DNA of 64,000 nucleotides from ZC4RG30 sp039917615. GTDB lineage: Bacteria; Pseudomonadota; Gammaproteobacteria; Steroidobacterales; Steroidobacteraceae. Shown piece by piece: positions 43,405 to 51,646 of this stretch. The position numbers were made by a program, and so were the translations under genes. The stretch lies in contig JBDSJD010000035.1 in the NCBI GenBank assembly GCA_039917615.1, forward strand, positions 51,257 through 115,256. The letters run 5' to 3'. Numbering within the stretch: the first letter of the stretch is position 1; each line of letters begins with the position of its first letter. The notes under the pieces are model-generated. The model had not been told where the DNA came from, ran no database searches, and saw only the letters and a list, made by a program, of their open reading frames with translations.

Positions 43405-43833
43405 GTGGAATTTGCTCGCCCCATAATCGTCGCCCTGCAAATCAGCCTGGGGATCACCGCGGCCGTGGCCCACGCAGATGTCGTCGCAGTGGTGTCCGAC
43501 ACGAGTGCAGTGATGAGCTTGAACAAGGAGCAGGTCGTAGCCATTTTTCTCGGGAAGTCGGCGCACTTTCCCAATGGCACGCAGGCAGTGCCGATCGATC
43601 AGGCCGACAGCACTGCGGCGCGCACTGAGTTCTATGCCAGGTTCGCGGGCAAGTCCCCGGCGCAGCTGCGCGCGCATTGGTCGAAGATCATCTTCACCGG
43701 CAGAGGGCGCCCGCCCAGGGTTGTTGCAAACAGCAGCGAAATAAAGAAACTGCTGCTACAGAATCCAAACGCCATCGGATACATTGAGCAGAGCGCCGTG
43801 GATAGCAGCGTCAGAGTCGTGCTCTCGCAATAG
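43405..43833 (+). CDS. Small PstS-like phosphate-binding-type periplasmic protein
   Basis: The 142-residue precursor starts with GTG and has a signal peptide (VALQISLGITAAVAHAD). The mature part resembles a single lobe of PstS-like proteins: VVAVVSDTSAVMSLNKEQVV, IFLGKSAHFPNGTQAVPIDQ, RTEFYARFAGKSPAQLRAHW, and NPNAIGYIEQSAVDSSVRVV. It lacks the long middle of classical PstS (about 340 residues). Proteins of this size bind ligand in the periplasm and signal rather than transport. It follows the porin gene by eight bases and is in the same operon. Confidence 0.8.
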   Translation: MEFARPIIVALQISLGITAAVAHADVVAVVSDTSAVMSLNKEQVVAIFLGKSAHFPNGTQAVPIDQADSTAARTEFYARFAGKSPAQLRAHWSKIIFTGRGRPPRVVANSSEIKKLLLQNPNAIGYIEQSAVDSSVRVVLSQ

Positions 43834-43872
43834 CGGATTCACGCCTCGAGAACTCACTGCCTGCACCGCAGA

Positions 43873-44604
43873 ATGGCGGCTGAATCCATGGACGAAACTG
43901 AGTCGCTCATATTGGTGCCGGGACTGTTGTGTGATGACGCGGTCTGGCGGCAGCAGGTAGCGACGCTGGGTTTGGGGCGTCACATCCAAGTGGCCGAACA
44001 CGCGTTGGCTGACTCGCTGGGCGCGATGGCGGATCGCATTCTGGACAGCGCCCCGCCGCGGTTTGCGCTGGCCGGACATTCCATGGGTGGCCGTGTGGCG
44101 CTTGAAGTAGTGGCGCGTGCGCCGCAGCGAGTTTCGCGCCTGGCCCTGCTTGACACCGGATATGAAGGGCTGGCGCCCGGCGAAGCCGGCGAGCGCGAGC
44201 GGGCCGGACGCCTTCGCCTGCTGGAAATCGCGCAACGCGATGGAATACTGACCATGGGAAAAGACTGGGCGCACGGCATGGTGCATCCGGCGCGACTCAC
44301 CGATTCGGCCCTGATGGGCAGCATTCACGCGATGATCGCGCGGGCGACGGCTGCGCAATTCGAGGCGCAGATTTGCGCCCTGCTCGCCCGGCCAGACCGT
44401 GCCGCCATGCTGGAGACACTGCGCATGCCCACACTGGTGCTCTGTGGGCGCGACGACAGCTGGAGTCCGCTCGCACGCCATCAAGACATGGCGCGGCGCA
44501 TCAAGGGAAGTCGGCTGGTCGATGTGCCGGATTGTGGACACATGAGTACGATGGAGAGGCCGGAGGCTATCTCGGACGCTCTACTCGCCTGGCTCGGGTG
44601 CTAA
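43873..44604 (+). CDS. Alpha/beta-hydrolase
   Basis: The 243-residue cytoplasmic protein is a complete alpha/beta-hydrolase: LILVPGLLCDDAVWRQQVAT at the oxyanion loop, nucleophile elbow FALAGHSMGGRVALEVVA, acid residue in LVLCGRDDSWSPLARHQ, and catalytic His in VPDCGHMSTMERPEAIS. It resembles BioH/MenH-type esterases; the substrate is unknown. Two starts are possible, at 43873 and 43888, neither with a good ribosome site. A strong bidirectional hairpin terminator follows 50 bases after the stop. It may belong to the porin-PstS-like operon, as only 39 bases separate them. Confidence 0.88.
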   Translation: MAAESMDETESLILVPGLLCDDAVWRQQVATLGLGRHIQVAEHALADSLGAMADRILDSAPPRFALAGHSMGGRVALEVVARAPQRVSRLALLDTGYEGLAPGEAGERERAGRLRLLEIAQRDGILTMGKDWAHGMVHPARLTDSALMGSIHAMIARATAAQFEAQICALLARPDRAAMLETLRMPTLVLCGRDDSWSPLARHQDMARRIKGSRLVDVPDCGHMSTMERPEAISDALLAWLGC

Positions 44605-44653
44605 GCGTCAGAGCGAACGAATCACTCTTCGCGTGCCTGAAACTGGAAACGAA

Positions 44654-44677
44654 GAAGCCCCGCCGAGGCGGGGCTTC
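44654..44677. terminator. Bidirectional intrinsic terminator hairpin
   Basis: A ten-base perfect stem (GAAGCCCCGC paired with GCGGGGCTTC) closes a four-base loop between the convergent ends of the hydrolase gene (plus) and the PEP-CTERM gene (minus). It lacks a long T run but is placed exactly where a shared terminator belongs. Confidence 0.75.
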
Positions 44678-44701
44678 CAGTGAGATCGGATCAAGCCGGA
44701 A

Positions 44702-45496
44702 TTACTTGCGACGGCGGCGTACGAAACCGATGCCCGCGAGACCCAGTCCCAACAGACCCAGCGTGGCTGGCTCTGGAACGTATGTGGAGACGGTGACGGT
44801 TTTGACTTTGAAGAAGTCGTTCATCATCAACCCGGAGTTAAACAGGGAGGAATTCGCGCTGACATACCAGTACCTGGACAGTTGGTTATTCGCGTTGACC
44901 GACTGATTGATCAGTTCGTCGCCAGCGATAGCGTCCGTGTTGGTGCTGCCCAGGAGCGTCCAGCCAGTCATGGCATTGAGGGCCAGCCCGTTTACATAGG
45001 TGCCAGCAGCGCCAGCTGCAGGGTTGGCAAGCAGGTTGCCGCGCAGTACGGAGAAGTCGCCGTCGCTGGTACCGCCATTGTTGCCGACCCAGCCACTGGA
45101 GATTCCGATCAGCTGCACGCGGGCACTGAAGATGAGCAGCACGCCATCCACGGTGCCAGTGTTGTCGATGGCATGGAACGGCGAACTCGCCGTGCAGTCC
45201 GAAGTCAAACTTCCGCCGTCTTCGATGGCCGCTATGCCGAACCCGCTGGTGCCGAAGCCATTGAGGCAGGCGCCGCGTAGCGCGCCAGTTGTATCGGTCG
45301 TGGTGCTGTAGGCGGTAGCCGTCATCGTTATCGAACCGCTGCTAGGGTTAAAGTTGTTGGAAGTCACCCCTGCGCCGTAGGCGTAGGACCCGGTGGTGTC
45401 GTAGGTGATGATCGCGGCGCTGGCCGGCACCGCCAGCAGGCCTGCGGAGGCACTGAGTGCAATGGCAGCGAGAGTCTTGACTGATTTCACGAGCAT
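44702..45496 (-). CDS. PEP-CTERM sorting-domain exported protein
   Basis: The precursor of about 264 residues has a signal peptide (KSVKTLAAIALSASAGLLAV, cleavage near ASAA) and a Thr/Ser/Gly-rich mature part with little recognisable fold. The C-terminus is a textbook PEP-CTERM tail: VPEPATLGLLGLGLAGIGF, then RRRRK. The tail is a sorting signal recognised by the exosortase system, usually linked to exopolysaccharide or biofilm surface proteins; no exosortase is encoded here. I chose the ATG at 45496, preceded by AGGA, because the longer reading places 50 residues before the signal. The upstream 290 bases are AT-rich and probably hold its promoter. Confidence 0.92.
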   Translation of the reverse strand: MLVKSVKTLAAIALSASAGLLAVPASAAIITYDTTGSYAYGAGVTSNNFNPSSGSITMTATAYSTTTDTTGALRGACLNGFGTSGFGIAAIEDGGSLTSDCTASSPFHAIDNTGTVDGVLLIFSARVQLIGISSGWVGNNGGTSDGDFSVLRGNLLANPAAGAAGTYVNGLALNAMTGWTLLGSTNTDAIAGDELINQSVNANNQLSRYWYVSANSSLFNSGLMMNDFFKVKTVTVSTYVPEPATLGLLGLGLAGIGFVRRRRK

Positions 45497-45787
45497 TTTT
45501 CCTATCAAACCTTTTACTTGCCCTAGTTTCTTGCAGAGAACGTGCCAGACAAGTCCTACATTAACAAAAACAATGGCATAGGCAAGTTCTCGCAAGTTCC
45601 AGGACCATACGTTCGCCGCCGATTGTAAATTCTTTCGACACTTCAATTACATAACGCGGAATCAGTAGAAGGCGGCCGAGCTGCGGTCTGGGCGGTAGCC
45701 TGTAGTCTTTCCAACCCGCAGATCCGCATCCGGCAGGTTCACCGGTAGCCCCCGTGAATATGTGAAATCTGCGTTGCCAACACGCGT

Positions 45788-46525
45788 CTAATTGGCGTTC
45801 AGATGTAGCGTCAACATCAGGGCGCGGTGCCGAAACGCGGGCAGGCCGATAGCCGGGGTGCCTTCGAAACGGGCCGCCTCGACTGAAAGCCGCACACCCA
45901 TCGACACAGGCGCGCGATTCTTGGCCGGCCAGTCATAGCCCATCGACACCGCACCCCCGAGAGCTTTCGTCCTCCCATCGCAGCGCCAAGCGCCGTCGCG
46001 GCGCCCGTCGTCCTTATACTCCTCGTCCACTATCGCCGAGAACAACACCTCCAGCGTGTCGCCCCAACCCCAGGCGGAATCGGACCAGTGGTGGCTGTAG
46101 CAGAACCCGGATACACCTGCACCGGCACGGAAGCGCCAGCCACTGCGGCGCGGGCGGTATTCGCCGAAGGCCAGCATGCGGGTGAAATTCGGGGAGAACT
46201 CGCCCGTAGAGCCGGCGCATTCCCACACCGTACAGCCGCTCAATGGCGCCACCACCCCGTACTCGAATCCCATGCCCCATTGCGGCGAGAACCGGTAACC
46301 GAGGTCGATGCTCGCGGCGATCCCGTTGCGGCCGGCGGACGGCGCTGACGCAGCAGAGTGCACCGCCGCACCACCGAGCCCTGCGCTCAGCCACCAGCGC
46401 TGAGTAGGCGCTTCTGTGAGCCGCATTGGCCCGTGTTGCGCCAATGCCGGCATTGACAACGCCGTGATGCCGGCCATCGTAAAAAGCGCAGTTTTCAGGA
46501 TCCCTTGCCGCAGATCTGCGTACAT
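45788..46525 (-). CDS. Outer-membrane beta-barrel protein (OmpW/autotransporter-barrel-like)
   Basis: The precursor of about 245 residues has a signal peptide (LKTALFTMAGITALSMPALA) and a mature part with alternating strands (RWWLSAGLGGAAVHSAASAP, IAASIDLGYRFSPQWGMGFE, PVSMGVRLSVEAARFEGTP). Two loop cysteines lie close together (SGCTVWECAGSTG) and probably form a disulfide. The ATG at 46525 has GGGAGG upstream; an earlier in-frame start adds 30 charged residues. It is divergent from the DUF1592 gene across about 280 bases. The function is unknown. Confidence 0.75.
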   Translation of the reverse strand: MYADLRQGILKTALFTMAGITALSMPALAQHGPMRLTEAPTQRWWLSAGLGGAAVHSAASAPSAGRNGIAASIDLGYRFSPQWGMGFEYGVVAPLSGCTVWECAGSTGEFSPNFTRMLAFGEYRPRRSGWRFRAGAGVSGFCYSHHWSDSAWGWGDTLEVLFSAIVDEEYKDDGRRDGAWRCDGRTKALGGAVSMGYDWPAKNRAPVSMGVRLSVEAARFEGTPAIGLPAFRHRALMLTLHLNAN

Positions 46526-46806
46526 ATTTTCCTCCCTGAGAGTGGTCCGTAGCCGGTGCCCGGATGCTCTTCTGGTTCGTCCGTCGTGAACAAACTGGCA
46601 ACGTTTGTGTCTCACTGACTGGCAATCAACATTTCAGTTCCCCGATGGGCAAAACGCTGGATTTTTCGCACTTCGGCTGGAGTGCGATGCGGGTGTCCGA
46701 AATGGCAGGCCGGGATAGACTCACAATGGTTGATCCCCTATCTTCCAACACCTTGGATGCGGTCAAGCTGAGTGGCCACAACACAAGCCAATTGAGGGCG
46801 GGGTTT

Positions 46807-49293
46807 ATGCGCAAGAGCGGAAAACTGTCCGGAACCGGATTGCAGCTTGCTGACGCCAGGGCGCACCTGATCTTGCTCGCCCTTTCAGCCGGCGTTGCGC
46901 ACGGTGCAGGCGCCACACCGACGCCGACCAAGTCGATGAACGACCTCATCCAGAACATCTGCCTCGATTGCCACAACACCCAGGACTGGGCTGGAAAGCT
47001 GGCGCTGGACACCATGGAGTTGCGCCACGCCGGCCAGGACCCCGAGGTCTGGGAAAAGGCCATTACCAAGCTTCGCGGCCGGCTCATGCCTCCCGCGGGT
47101 ACGAAGCAGCCGTCGCAGGCCGATGTCGATGCTCTGGTTGGATATCTGGAAACCTCGATCGATCGCGCTCCGAAGAAAACGGTTCGCGTCGGCCATGTAC
47201 CGCTGCAGCGTCTCAGCCGCGTCGAGTACGCCGCTTCCATCAATGACCTTCTCGGCGTGGACATCGACCCCCGCCTGGCGCTGCCGACCGAGGTGGAAGT
47301 CGAGGGCTTCAGCAACATCGCCAGCGCACTGGGCGCATCGCCTGCTTTTCTGGAACAGTACATGTCGGCAACGCGCCGCGCTGTAAAGCTGGCACTTGGC
47401 GAGCCGGTACCGAAATTGGCGAAGGTCACGATACCGGTGACTGCTGCGCCGCCAAATTCCTTTCCGTTGGGCACGCTGGGTGCGAGTGGCGGGCCCACTG
47501 GCGCTGGCGGCGGCGCCCGCGGCGGGTTCAGTGGCGGCCGCGGCTCGATGCATTTCACCTATGTTTTCCCGGCAGATGGCGAGTATCGCTTCAACATTCC
47601 CGAGGAGGACTACCTCGACATGGGGCTTTATCCGCGCGGTGCGGAAAACCCCGCCACGCTGGTTTACCTGATCGATGGTGTGGAGGTTGCGCGCAGGGTG
47701 CTTGGCGGTCCGGAATATCTCGAGATCGCCGACCGCGATGGGCCTGCCGGCAAGAAGGTCATGTTGCAGATGGCCTCGACGGCGGTGAAGGTTACTGCTG
47801 GTAAACACGAAGTCACTCTGGCCTACATCGAACGCTCCAAGGCTTTGGGCAATGGCGCCGAGGATGCCAGTCGGCCGAACTTGCCGGGCCTGGCCAACGC
47901 GATCGAGATCGCCGGCCCGTACCAGCCGACTGGCCGGTCGATGAACGACAGCCGCGCCAAGGTTTTCCTGTGCACGCCGAAGAGCGAGGGCGAACAGCGG
48001 CCCTGCGCAGAGCGTATAGCCCGCAACCTGGCTACCAGGGCCTTTCGGCGTCCTGTGACCGACGCCGACCTCGCGCCGCTGATGAAATTCTACGACTCTG
48101 GCCGCAAGGAAGCTGGCGGCTTCGAGTCCGGCGTAACAGAGTTGACGATCGCCATCCTCTCGAGCCCGGACTTCCTGTATCGCGCGATTCCGACCACCGC
48201 AAAGTCGGATGAACCGCGCCTGCTCACCGATGTGGAACTGGCCACGCGCCTGTCGTTCTTTCTGTGGGGCACGGGACCAGATGCGCAGCTGATCGATCTG
48301 GCTGCGGAGAAGCGGTTGTCCATCCCCGCAGTGATGGAGAGCCAGGTTGCGCGCATGCTCAAGGATCCGCGCGCCAATTCGCTGGTGGAGAATTTCGCGC
48401 TGGCGTGGCTGAACCTGGACGAGCTCGACAAAGTTGAGCCAGCGAATTTCCCCGCGTCGATGCGAAGCAACTTCGAAACCGAGATCCGCATGTTCCTCGC
48501 CAGCGTGCTGCTGGAAGACCGCAACGTGACGGACCTGATCACTGCCGACTGGACGTTCCTCAACGAGTCGCTCGCGCAGCAATACGGTGTCGCCGGGGTG
48601 AAGGGTCCGAGATTCCGCCGCGTGAAGCTCGACAACTCCAATCGCTTCGGACTGCTCGGCAAGGGCGCGGTGCTGTTGCGCACTTCCTATGGCGACCGCA
48701 CCTCACCGGTGCTGCGCGGCGCCTGGGTGCTGGACCGAATCATGGGTACTCCTCCAACTCCGCCGCCACCCAATGTGAATACGGACATCGCCGTCAAGGA
48801 AGGCGAAAAAGTCACCACCGTGCGAGCGCGTCTGGAACTGCATCGGCAGAACTCAACCTGCAAGGCCTGCCATGGTTTGATCGATCCTCCCGGCCTTGTC
48901 CTGGAGAATTTCGATAATCAGGGCCGCTGGCGCGATACGGATGCCGCCGCGCGGGCGCCGATCGACCCCAGCACCGAGCTTACCAGCGGTATGAAGCTGA
49001 ACGGACCTGCGGATCTGCGCAAATACCTGACCAGCCATGAAGACCAGTTTCCCACTACGCTGACGAAGCGGCTGATGATGTTCGCGCTCAACCGCGAGGT
49101 TGAATACTTCGACATGCCCCAGGTCCGGCAAATCGTGCGTGCTGCCGGCGCCAAGAACTATACCTTCGCCTCGATCATCACCGGCATCGTCAACAGCGAT
49201 GCATTCCGTCGCCAGGGACCCGAAGAAAAGAAACAAACCAAGCAGATTGTGGCAGCGACTTCTGGCGGCACCGCCGCAGATCAGCATCCTTAA
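46807..49293 (+). CDS. DUF1592-type planctomycete-style multi-domain protein with two CxxCH sites
   Basis: The 828-residue exported protein has an N-terminal cytochrome-like CLDCH at 52-56, then the DUF1587 region (LQRLSRVEYAASINDLLGVD), a beta-domain, DUF1595/DUF1592 (AERIARNLATRAFRRPVTDA; LLTDVELATRLSFFLWGTGP), DUF1588 (LRGAWVLDRIMGTPPTPPPP) and DUF1585 (TTLTKRLMMFALNREVEYFD). A second heme-type site CKACH at 685-689 lies before DUF1585. The domain string is the standard one first seen in Planctomycetes and now known in many soil bacteria; its function is unknown. ATG at 46807 follows GAGGGCGGGG; an upstream in-frame ATG is not credible. It opens a four-gene operon with DUF1552, MBL and ankyrin proteins. 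Confidence 0.9.
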   Translation: MRKSGKLSGTGLQLADARAHLILLALSAGVAHGAGATPTPTKSMNDLIQNICLDCHNTQDWAGKLALDTMELRHAGQDPEVWEKAITKLRGRLMPPAGTKQPSQADVDALVGYLETSIDRAPKKTVRVGHVPLQRLSRVEYAASINDLLGVDIDPRLALPTEVEVEGFSNIASALGASPAFLEQYMSATRRAVKLALGEPVPKLAKVTIPVTAAPPNSFPLGTLGASGGPTGAGGGARGGFSGGRGSMHFTYVFPADGEYRFNIPEEDYLDMGLYPRGAENPATLVYLIDGVEVARRVLGGPEYLEIADRDGPAGKKVMLQMASTAVKVTAGKHEVTLAYIERSKALGNGAEDASRPNLPGLANAIEIAGPYQPTGRSMNDSRAKVFLCTPKSEGEQRPCAERIARNLATRAFRRPVTDADLAPLMKFYDSGRKEAGGFESGVTELTIAILSSPDFLYRAIPTTAKSDEPRLLTDVELATRLSFFLWGTGPDAQLIDLAAEKRLSIPAVMESQVARMLKDPRANSLVENFALAWLNLDELDKVEPANFPASMRSNFETEIRMFLASVLLEDRNVTDLITADWTFLNESLAQQYGVAGVKGPRFRRVKLDNSNRFGLLGKGAVLLRTSYGDRTSPVLRGAWVLDRIMGTPPTPPPPNVNTDIAVKEGEKVTTVRARLELHRQNSTCKACHGLIDPPGLVLENFDNQGRWRDTDAAARAPIDPSTELTSGMKLNGPADLRKYLTSHEDQFPTTLTKRLMMFALNREVEYFDMPQVRQIVRAAGAKNYTFASIITGIVNSDAFRRQGPEEKKQTKQIVAATSGGTAADQHP

Positions 49294-49304
49294 CGGAGAA
49301 CGCG

Positions 49305-50648
49305 ATGGCTTATTTCCTCACCAAGAAGCACATTTCCCGGCGTGCGCTCCTCCGCGGAGGCAGCGTCGCGTTGGGTCTGCCATTCCTTGAAGCCATGGTG
49401 CCGGCTGCAACTGCGCTGGCCCAGACCGCGGCCAAACCCAAGACCCGCGCGGGGTTTTTCTATCTGCCGCATGGCGCCATCATGAACAACACCGCGTATG
49501 GCAAAGAGGTGGATGTCTGGACCTCCAGCGGCAGGGGCGCGGACTTCAAGCTCGGCGCGACGCTTTCGCCGCTGGAGCCATACAAGAAATACGTCACGAC
49601 CTTCGAGAACATCGAGAACACCGCCTCGGGCGGCTCGGTACACACGCTGAATCCGGCAACCTGGCTGTCCTGCGTGCGGCCGGACACTGCAGCCAAGGGT
49701 CCCAGCCTTGCCACCACGCTGGATCAGGTGATTGCGCAGCAGCTCGGGCAGCAGACGGCGCTGCCATCCATGGAGCTCGCCTCCGAAACCACCGTGCAGA
49801 TTGCTTCGGGCAACGGCAGCTTCTATGCGGTCACCGCAAGCTATGCGGCGCCCAACAAGCCGCTGCCCGTGGAGTTCAATCCGCGCAAGGTGTTTATCTC
49901 GCTCATTGGCGAATACGACTCGGCGGCCGAACGCTCCGAATTGCTGAACAAGAATGCCAGCATCCTCGACCTGGTGCGTGAGCGCGCGAAGACGCTAAAC
50001 GGCCGGTTGGGCCCCAGCGACCAGCATGTCCTGGCGGACTATCTCGACACGGTTCGCGAGCTCGAACGGCGTGTGAACCTCGCCCGTGCCAATGACCTGA
50101 GCGGCATCGACGTTCCCAATGCCCCGATCGGCGAGCTGGAGGATTTCGACCAGCAGCTGAAGCTGATGTTCGACCTGATCGGCCTCGCCTACCAGGCGGA
50201 CCTTACCCGCGTCGTTACTTTCATGATGGCGGCCGAAGGCACGGACCGGGCTTACCCCAACGTCAACGTCGCTGGCGGTTTCCACCCGGTCAGCCACCAC
50301 GCCAACCAGCGCGAGCGCATCGCGGAACTCAGCCGCATCCAGCGTTACCACGTGGAGCGCTTCGCGGGGTTCCTGAAGAGGCTCGCAGACACGAAAGAAG
50401 GCGATGGCTCGATCCTCGATCACTCGCTGTTTCTCTATGGCTCGAACATGGGCAACAGCAATGCCCACGACAACTATCCGCTGCCGGGAGTGCTGATCGG
50501 TGGCGCGAATGGCAAGCATGTCGGCGGCAAGAACCTCACGCTGCCGGAGCGCACACCGCTGGCCAACCTGCATCTTTCCATCCTGGACAAGCTCGGCATC
50601 CCGCAGAAGAGTTTCGGCAACAGCACTGGCATGCTGTCCGAGGTCTGA
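49305..50648 (+). CDS. DUF1552 domain-containing exported protein
   Basis: The 447-residue precursor begins with a twin-Arg-type signal (KKHISRRALLRGGSVALGLP, cleavage near ALAQ), so it is exported folded. DUF1552 landmarks are RAGFFYLPHGAIMNNTAYGK, DFKLGATLSPLEPYKKYVTT, SVHTLNPATWLSC and SLFLYGSNMGNSNAHDNYPL, with conserved His and Asn residues resembling sulfatase/phosphatase-fold enzymes, though family members are not characterised. It starts 11 bases after the DUF1592 stop, which it accompanies in nearly every genome known to me. The Tat signal suggests a metal or cofactor bound before export. Confidence 0.9.
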   Translation: MAYFLTKKHISRRALLRGGSVALGLPFLEAMVPAATALAQTAAKPKTRAGFFYLPHGAIMNNTAYGKEVDVWTSSGRGADFKLGATLSPLEPYKKYVTTFENIENTASGGSVHTLNPATWLSCVRPDTAAKGPSLATTLDQVIAQQLGQQTALPSMELASETTVQIASGNGSFYAVTASYAAPNKPLPVEFNPRKVFISLIGEYDSAAERSELLNKNASILDLVRERAKTLNGRLGPSDQHVLADYLDTVRELERRVNLARANDLSGIDVPNAPIGELEDFDQQLKLMFDLIGLAYQADLTRVVTFMMAAEGTDRAYPNVNVAGGFHPVSHHANQRERIAELSRIQRYHVERFAGFLKRLADTKEGDGSILDHSLFLYGSNMGNSNAHDNYPLPGVLIGGANGKHVGGKNLTLPERTPLANLHLSILDKLGIPQKSFGNSTGMLSEV

Positions 50649-50649
50649 A

Positions 50650-51624
50650 ATGCAGAATGACCGCAGAAACTTCCTGAAGGCATCGCTCGGGGGTGTCGCG
50701 GGACTGTCAACCCTGCCGCTCGTCAGTGGGCTTACGGGTTGCGCACATGCCCCAGCGCAGCCAGCTGTTGCTGGCGCGAAAGCAGCAGTGCCTGACCTGA
50801 AAGCAGGTTCAGGCACAAAGGTGACAGACCGCGTGACGGTCATCACCAACGTGCCCGGCAACGTTGTAGTGCTTTCGACGGGTAGTGGCGCGCTGTTGGT
50901 GGATAGCGGCTCGGCCGAACTCGCGGCCACGGTGCAACAGAGCCTGGGCAGCGTCAGGGTACAGACGCTGTTTAACACGCACTATCACGCCGACCAGACC
51001 GGTGGCAACGCACTGTTCGCGAAGGCCGGTGCCGAGATCCACGCCCACACCATCACCAAACAGTGGCTGGCAACCGATTACTATGTGCCAGCTGAAGACC
51101 GTTGGGTTAAGGCTCCCCCGAAAGAGGCCGTGCCCAAGGTCACCTTCCGCGACAAGGGCGAGCTGAAAGCCGGCAAGGAAACCGTCGAGTTTGGGTATCT
51201 GCTCGAAGCGCATACGCGCGGCGACGCCTACGTGTTTTTCCGGGATTCCAACGTGCTGGTTGCTGGCGATGTGTTGTCACCGCAGCGCGACCCGGTGCTC
51301 GACTGGTACGCGGGTGCCTGGCTCGGCGCCCGGGCTGATGCAATGGATGATCTGGCCAAACTCGTCAATGACAAAACGCTGGTTGTCCCGGCATACGGAC
51401 CGGTAATGACAGCCGCGCAGCTGAAGTCCGAGCGCGACTACATGCTGAAGCTCTACGACTTGCTGGCAGACAAGGTCCACAACGGTAACAGCGCGAAGGA
51501 CATGCTGGAACAGAAAGTCCTCGATACGCTGGGTCGCAAGTTCCAGGATCCGTACAAGTTCCTCTATGACGCCTGCAAGGGATTCCAGGCTCACTACACC
51601 AATTTCGGGGGCAACGTTGTTTAA
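50650..51624 (+). CDS. Exported MBL-fold metallo-hydrolase with an altered metal site
   Basis: The 324-residue precursor has a twin-Arg signal (MQNDRRNFLKASLGG) with a lipobox-like LTGC. The metallo-beta-lactamase core is present: THYHADQTGGN with His111, His113, Asp115, then EAHTRGD with His188, and LVAGDV with Asp207. The final ligand, normally the His of a PGHG turn, is replaced by Tyr249 in VPAYGPVM, so the second zinc site lacks one ligand. It may bind a single metal or use Tyr. It starts two bases after the DUF1552 stop. The substrate is unknown. Confidence 0.85.
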   Translation: MQNDRRNFLKASLGGVAGLSTLPLVSGLTGCAHAPAQPAVAGAKAAVPDLKAGSGTKVTDRVTVITNVPGNVVVLSTGSGALLVDSGSAELAATVQQSLGSVRVQTLFNTHYHADQTGGNALFAKAGAEIHAHTITKQWLATDYYVPAEDRWVKAPPKEAVPKVTFRDKGELKAGKETVEFGYLLEAHTRGDAYVFFRDSNVLVAGDVLSPQRDPVLDWYAGAWLGARADAMDDLAKLVNDKTLVVPAYGPVMTAAQLKSERDYMLKLYDLLADKVHNGNSAKDMLEQKVLDTLGRKFQDPYKFLYDACKGFQAHYTNFGGNVV

Positions 51625-51646
51625 GCCAACCTCCACCGCCCGGGGC

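Noticed and set aside
46885..48582. 565-codon minus-strand frame inside the DUF1592 gene
   Set aside because: It is a mirror of the DUF1592 protein, whose domains and CxxCH sites are clear on the plus strand.
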